The position numbers were made by a program, and so were the translations under genes. Of a stretch of DNA of 64,000 bases, positions 1-12,003 are shown piece by piece; position 1 is the stretch's first letter; each line of letters opens with the position of its first letter. The DNA is from Hypoxylon rubiginosum (taxonomy: Eukaryota > Ascomycota > Sordariomycetes > Xylariales > Hypoxylaceae): assembly GCA_902806565.1 (NCBI GenBank), contig CADCXA010000037.1:1101421-1165420 (forward strand), in the 5' to 3' direction. Below the pieces are notes generated by a model that was not told the origin of the DNA, ran no database searches, and saw nothing but the letters and a program-made list of their open reading frames with translations.

Positions 1-1
1 G

Positions 2-1483
2 GGCAGCACGTTTCCTACCGTCTTCGATGCAATTCGCGCAGTGCATCCAGATACACCCATCCAATTCCTAGGTTTGTTTTGCACCTAAGACGCTGTTCCA
101 AAACACCTAATACCTAACGGTTGTAAAGGGGGCCATAGCCACATTCGAGATTTCGCCGTCTTCGACCCTAGCAGTACATCGCTCGAGTCAGGTAAAGTAA
201 ACCATCCTTCTGTGCGGCTCTTTTAATGCTCATACTGCTATAGGTCGCTACTGCGAGACTCTCGGGTGGCTATCAATGTCTGGTTTCGATGCCACAAACA
301 GCGGCTTCGCTGGCATCACGCCTGGCCCTGCGGGCGTGCCTAATCCAACTCGTAAAGCGATACAGAATGCCACTTCCCCGTTCGTGTACTCCCGTCGCTA
401 TCTAGACTGGAACCGTCGGACCTTTGAGTACCACGCCGCTACCTGGTACGACCAGAGCTTTGACTACAACAATGGCCTCGCTGCTACGGCTGAGATCACC
501 AGGTACAGGCAGCAGCTTAATCTTAGCGACGTGTACGGATGCGTCCCCCAGGTCAGTAACTACAACTAGAATCGTATTCGTCCCACCAGATCGCGAGCAG
601 GTTCCAATTCTACCAATTCTATTCCCAAGAGGGGGAGGTTACCGGATAGCACGCGCCTCGGCTAACGTGCGAATATGATGTAGGATTACTGCATATCTTG
701 CACTCCGTTTAATAGCTCTAGTAGTATCTTCCCTCTACTATCGGAGGCATTGGCTGGAACTGTCGTTAACGAGTCCCGTAAAGATATACCGCGCTACATA
801 ATCACCAATACGGGCAGCGTCCGGTTCGATATGTATAAGGGGCCTTTCACTTACGATGATCAGTTTATCGTTTCACCATTTCGCGACATTTTCTTGTACA
901 TCCCAGAAGTGCCTTATGCCCTAGCAAGTAGCCTGCTTGGGTCATTAAACAATGCGGGTGCTAGCCAGAAGCGCAATCTTGGGGTCATGTCCGCGGAACG
1001 TGATATTTGCGTGGACCCCCCTCTCGGACACTTCTTAGAGGTTAGGCGGGAAGAGCACCATCATCATATGTCACCTCGGATTACCAGGCGCCAGGTTGTC
1101 GATATACTGCCTGGTTATACTACTAGCGACGACTTTGGGCGAGACGGCGACGACACCGCTCATTCCGAGATCCCGTATTACGAAATACCTGATTTCTTCC
1201 AAGGCGAAGCTGGGTTTAGCGAGGGCAGCCAGGCAGATGTTGTCGACGTGATATTTGTTGACTTGTGAGTTACCCTCGTCCATTAATCCAGAGTCAAAGT
1301 GTCTAACGGCTGTCGTATTCGAGCATCGAGAGTGACGTCCTAGCTATCCTTGGCTCTAACTACAGTTCGGATGATGTTTCTTACTACATTAACTCTGATT
1401 TTACGACGCAAGACTACTTGCCTCTATATATAGCGAATTCTGAAGCTTTCCAGATAGGAATGCCCAACTGTACGGTCGCATAG
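2..1483 (+). CDS. Metallophosphoesterase / 5'-nucleotidase-like protein, YHR202W (Smn1) type, 3' part
   Basis: The gene enters from the left edge, so the N-terminal catalytic half is missing. Exons read as <2-71, 129-191, 244-551, 684-1264 and 1324-1483; all introns are GT-AG and the joined frame stays open for 393 residues to TAG. The second exon completes GGHSHIRDF, the Gly-His-x-His metal-binding motif of calcineurin-like phosphoesterases. Further on, INTGSVRFD (preceded by IIT) followed by GPFTYDDQFIVSPF matches the 5'-nucleotidase C-terminal domain, where the N-x-G-x-x-R segment contacts substrate. The ending (N-C-T-V-A) resembles this fungal family, which is usually secreted or vacuolar; the signal peptide would lie outside the window. 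A His run (EEHHHH) sits in a loop. The substrate is not established for this family. Identification rests on motif memory and is confident at family level. Confidence 0.88.
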
Positions 1484-1899
1484 CGAAGGCACTGGGAAAT
1501 AGGCGTAGCTTAGCTTGCCAACAGCCGAGTAATACTATCATTGCGTTTGAGTTGTCAGGACCATAGCCCTCGTCGGCAGATACCTTTGAGGTTAACGTCA
1601 CCTGCGCCTAGGACACAGAAATAATAATTTCAACTACTAACTCGAACTAGTAGGTTACTATCACGTAGAGTCACCTGTAGCTTAGAAGAGGTATACATCC
1701 CCAAAAGGTCTTATTGAGATCACAAGTATATATATATATATATACCTATAAGACGGACTTGCTAGTGTTTAACGGTCCCCTCGCAATACCTTCAATAACA
1801 GAGCAGTACACGTAATCTTCGGTGACGATTATGGAATACAACTCGGTCGACATTGAAATAGCAAAGGCTTCATAGTAAGGTATAGCTCAACACGCGGGT
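1484..1899. other. Intergenic, convergent genes
   Basis: This gap lies between the stop of the phosphoesterase (+) and the stop of the small gene on the other strand, so it should hold two 3' UTRs. A (TA)n microsatellite runs at about 1727-1744. I see no further coding or RNA gene. Confidence 0.6.
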
Positions 1900-2293
1900 T
1901 TATTTATCACTGCCGATAGCGTCACCGTCCGCTTTCTCGCTTTTATGCTGATCCCGCACGAACTCTTCAATGTGCCTGTCATCGCGCGGACGCTCAGGGG
2001 GGCCAGGAATAAGATCAGGGGACCTGGGTTGGCGTGTCCCTGGAGTTTTGATCCCCAGCAATTTAGCTACCGATGGAATGTACTTGGCGACTTGATAATA
2101 TCGTTAGCAGGGGTCTCGGATATTGCTATCAGACCTCACCCTTCTCAGCTAAGTTGGGCGGGTGGTGTCTCTTGCCATCGTTCGGATGCCGAGCATCCTC
2201 AGCGGCTCGGTCGAGTCTATCTTTGAAACTGGTCTCTATCTGAGATTGGTTATTTGCTACCGCGGACGATGGCGGCGGCGACGATGACGACAT
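1900..2293 (-). CDS. Small conserved fungal protein of unknown function (114 aa)
   Basis: Two exons on the minus strand: 2293-2140 and 2090-1900, separated by a 49-bp GT-AG intron (2139-2091). Joining them gives exactly 115 codons, including TAA. The product is hydrophilic and charged: a Ser/Pro-rich start (MSSSSPPPS), then FKDRLDRAAEDARHP, then a Lys/Pro-rich middle (SVAKLLGIKTPGTRQP), then the motif GPPERPRDDRHIEEFVRDQH near the end. The last motif resembles that of small hypothetical proteins in other filamentous ascomycetes, but I cannot name a function. No membrane segment or signal peptide is visible. An in-frame ATG lies 24 codons upstream (2365); I prefer the inner one because the Ser-rich start looks typical. 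It converges with the phosphoesterase gene. Confidence 0.7.
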
Positions 2294-3132
2294 TGTATCG
2301 AGCGAAGAAGAATCGTAGGGTCGATGATTCAGCCAAAAGTTGTTGGATAAGATAGCCACATTCATTCTATGGCGATATTCTAGGCGAAAGGAAGCGATGA
2401 CACGTGAACATGTGCATATCTATACATTATGTATATTTATAGATGTATATATATAAGTCTAATCGACAAATCCCATGTCACTTAACAAAGGAGGCACCTA
2501 TGGCTTACCTACTTCGGTAGCATATGCTCAGAAGTTTGTGCCTCTGAACCTATCTCCTTATATTATGTACCTCTCAACAGAGTATAGGTACCTACACGTA
2601 GGTATACATGTACAATGTAATTGCCCCTTATCGTATATAGCTTCAATGTTCTATCAGCTACCTTCATGTGTACTAGTAAACTTAAGTGTATAAACTAAGA
2701 GTTGCGGCTTTTTACATAGAATAATTTTATAACTACATACATACAGTGGGAGGCAAAAAGTTTGAATCCAAGATAAGTAGAGGTGGGTCCGAGGTAAGTC
2801 CACATTAGATGAATATACTCGATTTCTAAAAGGCTGGTATACAACGTATTAAATTATCAGGTATCTATCATTTATCTACCCAGTACATGTATGTATTTAA
2901 TACATATATTAATTTAATGCGGACCTACTCTAGACCCACCTGTACTTATTTTGGATTCAAACTTTTTGCCTCCCACTGTACCTAATGATTGATAAGATAT
3001 CACTTGATAAGACCAAAACTAACCCCTCATGCCCCTCATGCCCCTCCTACCCCACGATCCTCCGCCCCCCCTTTTTTTTTGTTTGGTTTTTATTATTATT
3101 CGCATATAGACCTAGACGAAATAGAAAAAGCA
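2294..3132. other. Divergent intergenic region holding a MITE
   Basis: This 0.84-kb stretch separates the divergent starts of the small protein (-) and the ZNG1-like gene (+) and must contain both promoters. It holds the 235-bp MITE at 2744-2978, a near-palindrome around 2588-2610 (TACCTACACGTAGGTA core) and a CT-rich leader (about 3020-3080, ending in a run of T) just before the ZNG1 start. No other gene is seen. Confidence 0.6.
2744..2978. mobile_element. Tc1/mariner-like MITE (235 bp)
   Basis: The left end CAGTGGGAGGCAAAAAGTTT is repeated as its exact reverse complement at the right end. Imperfect inversion continues for about 58 bp (…ATAAGTA-AGGTGGGTC…, with mostly transition differences). 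The element is flanked on both sides by TA (2742-2743 and 2979-2980), the target-site duplication of Tc1/mariner/pogo transposases. The interior is A+T-rich and cannot encode a protein, so the element is non-autonomous. The differences between arms are mostly G/A or C/T, compatible with light RIP. The family name is unknown. Confidence 0.88.
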
Positions 3133-4284
3133 ATGGCCTCGACCCCGATACCTATAACTATTATCACTGGTTTCCTGGGATCCGGGAAAACAACGCTCCT
3201 CCTTAACCTCATCCCTCAGCTCCGCGCCACCAATCCCAACTACCGCCTCGCCCTTCTCAAGAATGAGTTTGGCGATGTAGCCATCGACTCCCAGCTCGCC
3301 TCGTCGAGCGCCGTCTCCGGCGTCCAAGAACTTCTCAACGGTTGCATATGCTGCAATCTTGTCGGCCAGCTAAGCACCGCCCTTGCCGAGCTACGCCGTG
3401 ATGTCCGTCCCGACCGCATCGTCGTTGAGACCTCCGGCTCCGCCTTTCCGGCCACGCTAGCCATCGAGGTGAATCGTGTCGCTCGCGAGACCGGAGGCCA
3501 TTACGCCCTCGACGGCGTCATCACCGTCATCGACGTCGAGAACTGGAAGGGATACGAAGACACCAGCTACACCGCGCGTGTTCAAGCACGGTATACAGAT
3601 CTTGTTGTTTTCAATAAGTGGGAAGCCTGCGACGAGAGGAGGTTCGATGAATGTCTCGACCGCTTAGGCGACCTCGAAGTCGACATCGCATGGGTTAAGA
3701 GTGATAAGGGACGGGTACCGGTGGACGTTATCTTCGGTATAGACGGCGGGTTAGCGCAGGCGCTGGCCGGGGAGGAACCGAACACGGCGAACGGCCACGG
3801 CGACGATCACGGCCACGGCGACGGTCATGACCACGACCACGACCACGACCACGACCATAACCATGATCACCAAAGCGAAGTAGAGGTTCTCTCGGCTACC
3901 CTCGCCGGACCGGCGAGCGCTGCCGTCAACGCGACAAAACTGATGGCTTTGCTGAACGCAGCTCCCAAGGACGAGGTGTATCGGATAAAGTCAGTATTAA
4001 CGGCATCGTCGATAGTCCGAAACTCGGGCGAGGATGAATCTACGATCCCTACATCACCGTCCTATCATCGATATATTTTGAACTGGGCATTTGGGAGGTG
4101 GACGTTTACGCCGCTTGACCCGGAGACAGCTGAGCACACCTCAAGTCACAAGGCTGTCCTCCGTATGAGTATGATTTTAGCTAGGTATGAAAGTGCTAAA
4201 TGGAAAAAGAAGCTAGAGACGGGTGGGTTTCTGGAGCTCGACGGCGACGAAAAGGGCCAGCTAGTCGTTAGCAAGATGTCCTAG
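3133..4284 (+). CDS. ZNG1/COG0523-family (CobW-like) metal-chaperone GTPase
   Basis: Single-exon gene of 383 aa. Residues 13-21 form the Walker A loop GFLGSGKTT; CICC at 71-74 is the CxCC metal-binding motif that defines COG0523 GTPases; ETSGSAFP near 99-106 and NKWE at 161-164 are the switch and base-recognition elements. A His/Asp-rich linker at about 222-246 (alternating H-D and H-G) is a likely zinc-binding loop. The C-terminal CobW-C domain spans about 310-383. Family members use GTP hydrolysis to deliver metal; eukaryotic ZNG1 transfers zinc to methionine aminopeptidase in the cytosol, so that role is inferred here. I chose the ATG at 3133 because the P-loop follows at once; the frame is open 48 codons upstream, but that part is low-complexity leader. 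It converges with the F-box gene downstream. Confidence 0.9.
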   Translation: MASTPIPITIITGFLGSGKTTLLLNLIPQLRATNPNYRLALLKNEFGDVAIDSQLASSSAVSGVQELLNGCICCNLVGQLSTALAELRRDVRPDRIVVETSGSAFPATLAIEVNRVARETGGHYALDGVITVIDVENWKGYEDTSYTARVQARYTDLVVFNKWEACDERRFDECLDRLGDLEVDIAWVKSDKGRVPVDVIFGIDGGLAQALAGEEPNTANGHGDDHGHGDGHDHDHDHDHDHNHDHQSEVEVLSATLAGPASAAVNATKLMALLNAAPKDEVYRIKSVLTASSIVRNSGEDESTIPTSPSYHRYILNWAFGRWTFTPLDPETAEHTSSHKAVLRMSMILARYESAKWKKKLETGGFLELDGDEKGQLVVSKMS

Positions 4285-4768
4285 AACCTGACGGCGGGAT
4301 AGGCGATACAAGAAGTTTAGGCCTGGACAGGTGTAAACGAGTGCGTATTTCCCGATGCACTGCTCCCCCCTTGGTACCAATTGCTTTGCTATACATTTCA
4401 CCATGCATTATCATTATACGATTCAAAGGTATAGGTCAATATTAGCAGTGTATTGATACAGTAACAGTATTAGGCGTCACGCATCGATGCTCTTTCTATG
4501 TCGTGTACGCGGCGGCGTACTTACAAACTCGACCACGTGGAACATCCTATTCATTTAGGACCTCGCACCAAATAGAATACAACTTCGAAGATGCTTCTTG
4601 GTGGTTCATATAGGCATTGGCAACCTCTAATACTGACTCTTTTAATGTGACCTCGCTACATCCGTCGTATCCTGCCCAAGCTTGATCGAGACATCAGCTG
4701 CAAACATCACGTCTCTCGGGGGATCCTTTCGATAGCAGGACTCAAGTCATAAACCGGTTGTCTTTTTT
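4285..4768. other. Intergenic, convergent genes
   Basis: A 484-bp gap between the 3' ends of the ZNG1-like gene (+) and the F-box gene (-). It should carry both 3' UTRs. A run of eight T at about 4763-4770 lies at the end of the minus-strand gene. I see no gene in it. Confidence 0.55.
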
Positions 4769-6913
4769 TTAACGCCACAGATCTCGGTCTCCCTTTTTAG
4801 CCCCGTAGCTACTGCTCGGCCGAGGCCAAAGATCTTCCTTCACGCCGCTTGAGCTCGTGGCACTTCCCTTGCGTCGATGTCCAGCCATACTCGCTCCACC
4901 TGGCACAGCTAGGAAGCTGCCAGCACTGGTTCCCTGCGTAGCTGAGCCTTTTCTGGCCCCGCCGCCCGTCTGCCATCCGGGACCTACGTCGGCAAGACCG
5001 TAGCTGCTCAGAGGACGGCCGAGCGTGGAACTACGGTTGTGGTTCCTGCTCGTGTTGCTCGTGCTGCCATAGGCATCAAAGGGGTCCACTACAGAAGTTA
5101 GAGTTAGTAATTGTTGCCGGTCGTAACAAGAAACTTAAGAGAGGGGGGGAGGGAGAAATATGAACTTTGGAGATTATGGAAAAGGCTTGGAATATACTTA
5201 CTCCTAATGCTACCCCAATCGAGGTCGTCTTCTCCCTTTGTGAAGACTTCGAGTGTCTGGTTGAGAGACAGTATGCCACCGCTGTGAGATGGGCTGACTG
5301 CTGTAGCAAAAGGGTTATTGGAGCTAAAGCGTGGGGGCGCATTGCCATAGCCGCCTGTACCCGACGGCGAGAGACTGCCGTTCCCCGTATTAAACATGCC
5401 GGCGCTGCTAGAGCTGCTAGGTCGTTGACGATCCCCCGCAAAGCCGGGCATGGGCGGTGGAAGGCCGAGGAGGGAGTCTGCGAAGTTCTGGTCACGTACG
5501 TATACGGCTGACAGGCGCGGCAGGCCGCCAGCGAAGAGAGAAGAGGCTAGATAGTTGTAATAGCCTCCTGTGATGCTTGCATAAGGCGGTGTGGCAGGCG
5601 ACGGCGTGATTTCGAAGCGCAGAGTCTGTAAGGACCAGTTGACCAGAGGAGGGACGGGTCCAGAGTAAGACGGAAAAGCGGAATCTACCTGCTCGGTGAT
5701 GGATAGAGTGGTAAGGTTCGGTGCGTGCGCTAGCACGTTGTGAAGGGTAGTTGGTCCTACCCCGGTGTTGGAGAGGGACAGCACCTTGAGTTGCCTCTGG
5801 GTCTCCTCCCTCGAGAGGTACGACACCAAGCCGTCAGAGGTGACCCTCGGCGTGTCTATGAGTATCAATTCTTCAAGGGCTGGAAAGGCCGGTAACACGT
5901 CGTTATACTTGAACATGTCGTCGTCGAAGACTTTGCAGTCCGACACTTTCAGAGCTCGTAGGCATCGAAGCACTGCCAATGCGTGCCGTAGTATCGCCGG
6001 GTCCATATTGATCTTGGCTAGCTCCAACACTTCGAGGTTCGGCCATATGTTACCCATACTTAGCGCCTCGAGGCTGCGCTCGCTGCCGCTGGTGTAGGTC
6101 ATCTTCCTAAGATGAGGGCAGCGAGCTTGTACCTCGAGCCTTAGAGTGTGGTAAGCCGGATCGTCGCTGTACAGGCCCTCGGGCAGATCGAGGTAGTGGA
6201 GGTTCGGAAGGACGGCTATGGTCCTCGCGAGTGCCGAGGTCTTGGACTCTCGTAGCATGTAGGGTGTCTTCAAATACTGGACGAGGATTCCAAGGCGTGT
6301 CGGATCATCGCGCAGGGAGCGGCATAGCAAATGAAGCCGGGCGCTGGCCGTGTCTTCGGGGACGCCATTGCGATCGAAGCGACTCGTGCGCTTGCGCTTC
6401 TCGGAGAGGTCGATCTCGCGCGCGCAGTAATGTACGGAATCAATGCGGATACTATGGTACCTATGATGAGGAAAGCGGGTGGCGGATTAGTAACGAATTC
6501 TATCACTCGACGTGGCAATATGGACAAATGAGAGATGCGCTGGCTAGATATTACATGACTTACATCAACTTGACGGCCTTTACCCTCCAGGACTTGCAGA
6601 CCTGACCGGCATGGGAGAGATCGCGTAGATCACAGAGCATGCAAGCATCTACTAGGGCGCTCTGCTCGCACGTCTCGTACGATTCGTCTTGGGTGTGAGG
6701 ACAGACAAAGGAGAATATCCTCTCCAGTATGGAAGCGGGAAGCTCTAGCCAGGGGGCGAATACACTGGCCGTCTCGGCATAGTGGTAATAGTTGTTCAAG
6801 TGCGAGTTGTATGGGCGGTATTTGCTTCGTTCTAACGCATCCTGGGGGGGTTTTTTGGGCGGCTTCGGCTGGGACGACTTGCTGCGCCGGAAGAATTTCA
6901 TAGCAGACTTCAT
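4769..6913 (-). CDS. F-box / leucine-rich-repeat protein (SCF substrate receptor type)
   Basis: Three exons on the minus strand: 6913-6564, 6460-5202 and 5088-4769. The GT-AG introns are 103 and 113 bp, and the joined frame gives 642 aa. The N terminus is basic (KFFRRSKSSQ, Pro/Lys-rich). Residues about 55-112 (WLELPASILERIFSFV … VCKSW) form an F-box, which docks to Skp1 in SCF ubiquitin ligases. The middle holds several degenerate leucine-rich repeats (LPNLHYLDLPEG, WPNLEVLELAKI, LRALKVSDCKVF, FPALEELILIDT, LKVLSLSNTGV, PNLTTLSI), the likely substrate-binding face. The last 150 residues are Ser/Gly/Asn-rich and probably disordered. The start MKSAMKFF is the first ATG of the frame. The exact orthologue and target are unknown. 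Confidence 0.85.
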
Positions 6914-8083
6914 TGCGGCCTTTCAGGTCAAGGTCGGGTCAAGGTCGGGGAGATCGTCGTCGTTGTCTCGCATGGATAAAGGGGCTTGGCCTCTCCTGCC
7001 TCTCCTACCTATATTTTTATAGAATTAGCTGAATCACTCGGGACAGATGCGTGGCCGAGCTCACGTACCGAAGGTGCATGAGCATGTGTCCGTCAGTCAC
7101 GAATAACGGGGGTTTCAACCTAAGATATATGCGCAGTGTTGGTGACAATGTTGGTGCCGGCATTACAATTCGGGATCGCAGCTACAATAGAAACATGGAA
7201 ACACGGAAACATAGAAACATAGAAACATACCCACCCATTGTAGTACAGGTATATGAGATGCAAGGCTCTTGGTTTAAAAGAGAACAAGCTGACAAGGCGA
7301 CCTTGGAGAGAACAAGGCGGGACAAGGCGGGGAACAAAAAGGTTTGATCTAACCTCATAACCCATGTACATCATGTACATTATGTACTTACTTGGCCTCT
7401 ATTCGTCGCTTCTCACATTACGTACCTTCTTGTGTTGGATTGTTGGATTGTATTGTAAGGGATAGGTTCGAGGTTGCCCAGGCGGTATTGGTATCATTGG
7501 AAGCTTTCTACGTACATACCTAGGTACATATGCATGTAGCTAATATGTAACGCGCCTTAATATAGGAAAGTACTGACATGCATACTACTAGAGCTATACG
7601 CATCTATAGAAAAAGGACGAAGGGACATACCCTGCAAAAATGAAGCTCTCTATTGCCAATGGCTTTGCTTTTCTATTTACATACATTATGTATATGTATT
7701 CATCCCTACCTACCCTACATAGGTACAACATATATATATATATATATATATACGCATCCAAATATATAAAATACAAGACGCATTAATAAAAAGTAATCGT
7801 ATGCAATCTAAATCTTGTAACTATTCATATATAGATGGAGAAATTTATACCTTTAGGAGCTGGTAGGGGATCTAGCAATATTCTAGCCCCCCCGTTATAC
7901 ATCTGACCAAACGGCCCCAATATCAATACAATTTTTATGAATGGTAGAACGAAAGAAGGATATAAGGTGCCACTAACTGCCAGCCAATGCCAACGGTTGC
8001 TATGCAATTGGTATAAAGCAAACCCCCCTGAATGGCTGTCCTGTTGCCAATCCTGCTAATCAACGGCAAATAATACGTGCAAC
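6914..8083. other. Intergenic region, no gene seen
   Basis: 1.17 kb between two minus-strand genes: the promoter/5' leader of the F-box gene and the 3' region of glycogen synthase. It contains a short AAACATAG-type tandem (7191-7227), a palindromic TACCTAGGTA box at about 7517-7526 and a (TA)n microsatellite at 7730-7752. Open frames here are short and lack codon bias or recognisable motifs. Confidence 0.55.
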
Positions 8084-10438
8084 TCACTGATTTCCGTTGA
8101 TTTGAACACCGTCAAGCGGAGAGGCTGGCCCAGAGAAATTTGCCTTCTTCGTCCGGAGTGTTAGCGGGAACGGGTACTCGTCGGGATCTTCCTCCTCACT
8201 GCGTCACTTTGTGTTAGCCACTCGTCATCTTTAGTCCCGGCACTTATCAACCACTTACGGCAGCTTCCACGCCACATAGTCTTCTGTGTTCAAGCCCTCC
8301 CTCCCCTCCTGTAGGCTCGCGAAATCGCCAGGCGTCATCATGCCCGTACGGTCGCGGGGAGAGCCCGGGACCGAGAACGGTCGGGAAATCTTCTGCTCGA
8401 CTCCCGGGATGAAGTCCTCCTCCTCGTCGCCAGTGAACGAGCCCGGGTACGCTCGTCGCAGCGCCAACTGTCGAGCTTTGACGTATTCCATACCCATCCT
8501 CTTCCAGTCCAAAAGGTCGCTAAGCCTCTCCGTCCGGTTGCGTTGGTTGATTCGTTGACGCCGACTCTTCTGGCAGAACTCAAACATGTGCGAGGTGAGC
8601 TGGTTGACCGAGTCGTCGACGCCTTTGCTCCGCCGGTCCACAATGTATATGCCGTAGTCACTCGAGTTCTCGATTAGTTCTTCCATGTAGCAGCCAAACC
8701 CGGACAAGTTGGTGGTGATGCTCGGAACACCCATGACGGTACATTCCGCAGGCGTGTAACCCCACGGTTCGTAGTAAGAGGCGAAGACACCCAAGTTCGT
8801 GCCGCGCACGAAGTCGTCGTAGTCTAGTGGCAGGATAGGATTCGACGAATTCAGGAACTCGGGATGGAAAATGATCTTGACACGATCCGTAGGGTGGTTA
8901 AAAAGCTGCACGCGCCGAATCTGGTTGAGGATGGGGTCATCCTGGTCGTTGACCATGTTGTGCGTGACGATGGGAGGGAGGCCGTTCCGCTTCATGGCGA
9001 AGAGACGACGTCGCAAAACAACCCTGTCGGCGCTTGTGATAAGCTCTTTCTCGTCAGGCATCGAGTCACCGTCGTGCCACTTTAGAGACCGCTCAAAGAT
9101 GCGGCGACCAATACCACGTTCGATCACATCGACCGTATCACGCAAGGATTTGATGACCGCCTGGCCCTTCAGCGCCTCGACCGTCAGCGACGTGGTCTGC
9201 GCCGGCATGATAACAAAAGCCACGACGGTGGTCTTGCTTCCGATGTTCTTCAGCCTGTGGTTGAGACGGGCCAGGGACTCGATGAACATGTCGACACCTT
9301 TGTTTCGAAACTCGTAGCGTCCCGCGGTGAAAAAATAGAGGGTATCCTCAGGCGCAAAGTCATACTGCCCATAAAAGTGACCCCGGACAAAGTCGTGGAT
9401 CTTCTCTTTGGACTGCTGGTGCAAATTTTGAAACTCGTGCATCGCGGAGAATTTGGTGACGTTGAGCCCGTTCGGCAAAACGCCGTCGGGTTTGCGCTTG
9501 AGCAGGTGCTCGCTCTCAAAAGCCGTGATGTGCGAGACCGTCGTGAAGACGTCGCAGGAGTGGGCGGCGGCGCGCTCTATACAGTAGCGGTGGTAGATGC
9601 CACGCTTCCCTGCTTCCGCGTCCACGTCAAACCATTGTAGGTTGTTATAGAAATCGACGGAACCGGCACAGAGGTACCGACCCAACAGGGTGGCGTGCGT
9701 GGTAAAGACGGTGGTTACATCTATGCGCCGCTTCTTGGTCAGCGGCAGGGCAACACCAGCCAGCCACTCGTGAAAGTGAGCGATGACAGCCTTCGTCTTT
9801 TCGTGGGCAACAAACTACGTCGAGATGTCAGTGACCAGGAGACCGGCCGTTATACGTAGGTAGGGACCGTACCTCTCCGAGAAACCAGGCAACAAGATAC
9901 CCAAAGACAATTGCTTCGTTTGTCTCGTCATCTCCTGGGGGAGCCGGGATACTAGCGACGTTCCATAAATCGGATTTCCACTCATCCAGGTATTTGTACG
10001 CCGTCTTGGTGTCGATGAGCAACACTCTCGGAGCGCCTTCGATAAGCCATCGTCCGTATAGTATGCCGATGCCCCGGTTCCTCATGGACTCAATGCTCTT
10101 AGCGAGCTCCGGAGTGTTCGGTTCCAACTCTTCGACTTCAACGGCAGCCTGCTCTTGTTTAGGACACGTACGAGACGAAGATGGTGGTATAGACGAAACA
10201 TACAGATTGGTGGTTAAGAGGGCCGATAAGTGTATAACGCTCGCCATATTCAGCAGTGGTAACTGGCGCTTTAGACTTGATGACAGAGTAGATGCCGCCA
10301 ACTACGGCCGACGTTAGTTTGTGGAAGCTCGTGCGAGGGTTTCCTCGACGTACCGCGGTGGGCCACCTCTGTTGCAATTTCAAAGAGTATGTGGTTTTTG
10401 ACCTCGCGAGGAGCTCTCTCCCCGGTTTCGCTAGCCAT
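8084..10438 (-). CDS. GSY1: Glycogen synthase (GT3 family)
   Basis: Five exons on the minus strand: 10438-10354, 10301-10204, 10148-9873, 9814-8259 and 8198-8084. All four introns are GT-AG, 51-60 bp, and in phase; the protein has 709 aa, the normal length for fungal glycogen synthases. The cytosolic enzyme adds glucose from UDP-glucose to glycogen in alpha-1,4 linkage. Visible landmarks are [20 protein letters not shown] and [10 protein letters not shown] (nucleotide-sugar loop) at the start, [31 protein letters not shown], and the GT3 catalytic segment [17 protein letters not shown] with its paired glutamates. The C-terminal tail has Ser/Thr-Pro sites ([17 protein letters not shown]) of the kind phosphorylated to inhibit the enzyme. 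The protein ends QINGNQ. Nothing is truncated. Confidence 0.97.
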
Positions 10439-12003
10439 TGCAATTGTAGGCGAGGCGAATTTAGAGCGAGGGACGGCGACGACGAAGACGAAGACGAAGA
10501 CGAAGACGAAGACGAAGCAAAGGGTAAAATAACGGCTATATCAGAGAGATCTTATATGATTAGTCTAACAAAGCACCTAGACCACCATTCGACTGAATTT
10601 ATTATGGATTGAGAGTGCGCATGAGTGGTGTTAGTTGGATTGTGTGTTGTATTCTGCTCGCGAATATGGTAGGTTGAGAGAAAGATGGACAGAGGCAGAG
10701 GCAGAGACACAGAGACAAGAGGGAGGGAGAGGGAGGGTCTTACCTGACGAACCCAAACAATTTTTCAAAGCCGACAAACTACCTACATGTATGTACCCAA
10801 GGTAAACTATTTGACTCTTCAATGCTCGAGACTTGGCGATTGAAGCGACCTAGGAGGTAGAAAGAAGATACTGCATGTAGTAGTTGGAGAGGGGAGGGAA
10901 GGAGATGTTAATGTACAGTAATAACATTCACTTGCGAAGGTGGAGATGTCTCTGTCAGTCGGGCCAGAGACGTACTACTATGTATGTAAATTGTAAATTA
11001 CATCGAAGGGTGCTTCTCATGTGGTTTGGCATCATTGCGCGCACTGGGCAATAGGGAACTTTACCTAAGAGGCTAGACTCTTTTCTCTATCTAGGTACCC
11101 CCTACCTATCCTTACCTATCCTTACCTATCCCGACCTATCAGATCTACCTATTACGTATCCACCCGACCCGCAATCCCGCAAAGTCTGCGTCGTATCTCC
11201 GCGAGCTCCAAGTTCTGTTCCCCAGACAGCCTAGAACGCCGACTACGTACCTAGGTACCTGCTACTATGTACATAGTACTATGTATATAACAATATGTTG
11301 ACTATCCACCCGACCAAATGCACCAATGCACTCCAGCCGGGGTGGCTGGCTGGCCAAAACCTGGTTGGTTGGGTGACGGACCGAACCTATACTAGTTTGG
11401 CGCTAATCATGTAGGAGTTAAGGTATGACGCAGCGGCTGTAGCTATATGAGCTTGGAGTAACCGATGTTCTTTATCCGACATACATGTCACCTGCGGAGG
11501 CGTCGCTTTAGGTTAAGATAACTGGTTGGAGAATGGGTATATGGCTCGAAAGCTTAGTCATAATGACGAAATAGGGCTGGCGGAATAAGTTTCGAAGAAA
11601 AGAAGAAAGAAGAAAAAAACGCGGGGAGCAATGCTGTAACCTGACTGGTTTGAAGAGAAAAAGATTTGTATTATACATGTCCACATACATTCTAGGTACC
11701 TTATGTATATATATATAAGTATGTGTAACGTACCTCCTGAATAAAAGGAGAAGGCATACAGAAGCGTGCTGGAAAAAAAAAACACAAATTTCTAGATGCC
11801 GTATATGAAGCAAAATATAATATTCATATTCACTCCATATGTATATGCTTGAGTATGTAATTCGTTTCAAAGGTACATCGCACGTAATCGATGTAATCGA
11901 CCTAGTTATGATCTAGCTATGCTTCTATGTAGGCAGCATTTGAAAACCAACGCTCATAACCCCAAACGCCTCGCCGGTACGCAGAACCTTCTTAGACATA
12001 CTA
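10439..12003. other. Intergenic region upstream of glycogen synthase
   Basis: 1.56 kb between the start of glycogen synthase and the stop of the Neo1-type gene, both on the minus strand. It has a (GACGAA)n run in the presumed leader, a 10-bp tandem TTACCTATCC (about 11099-11140), another TACCTAGGTA palindrome at about 11248-11257 and short (TA)n runs near 11708. No coding region or tRNA-like fold is apparent. Confidence 0.55.
10475..10517. repeat. GAC/GAA hexanucleotide microsatellite
   Basis: About six tandem GACGAA units, lying 40-80 bp upstream of the glycogen synthase start codon on the opposite strand sense. On the transcript strand it would be a TTCGTC pyrimidine-rich tract in the 5' leader or core promoter. 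The length looks prone to vary between strains. Confidence 0.85.
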
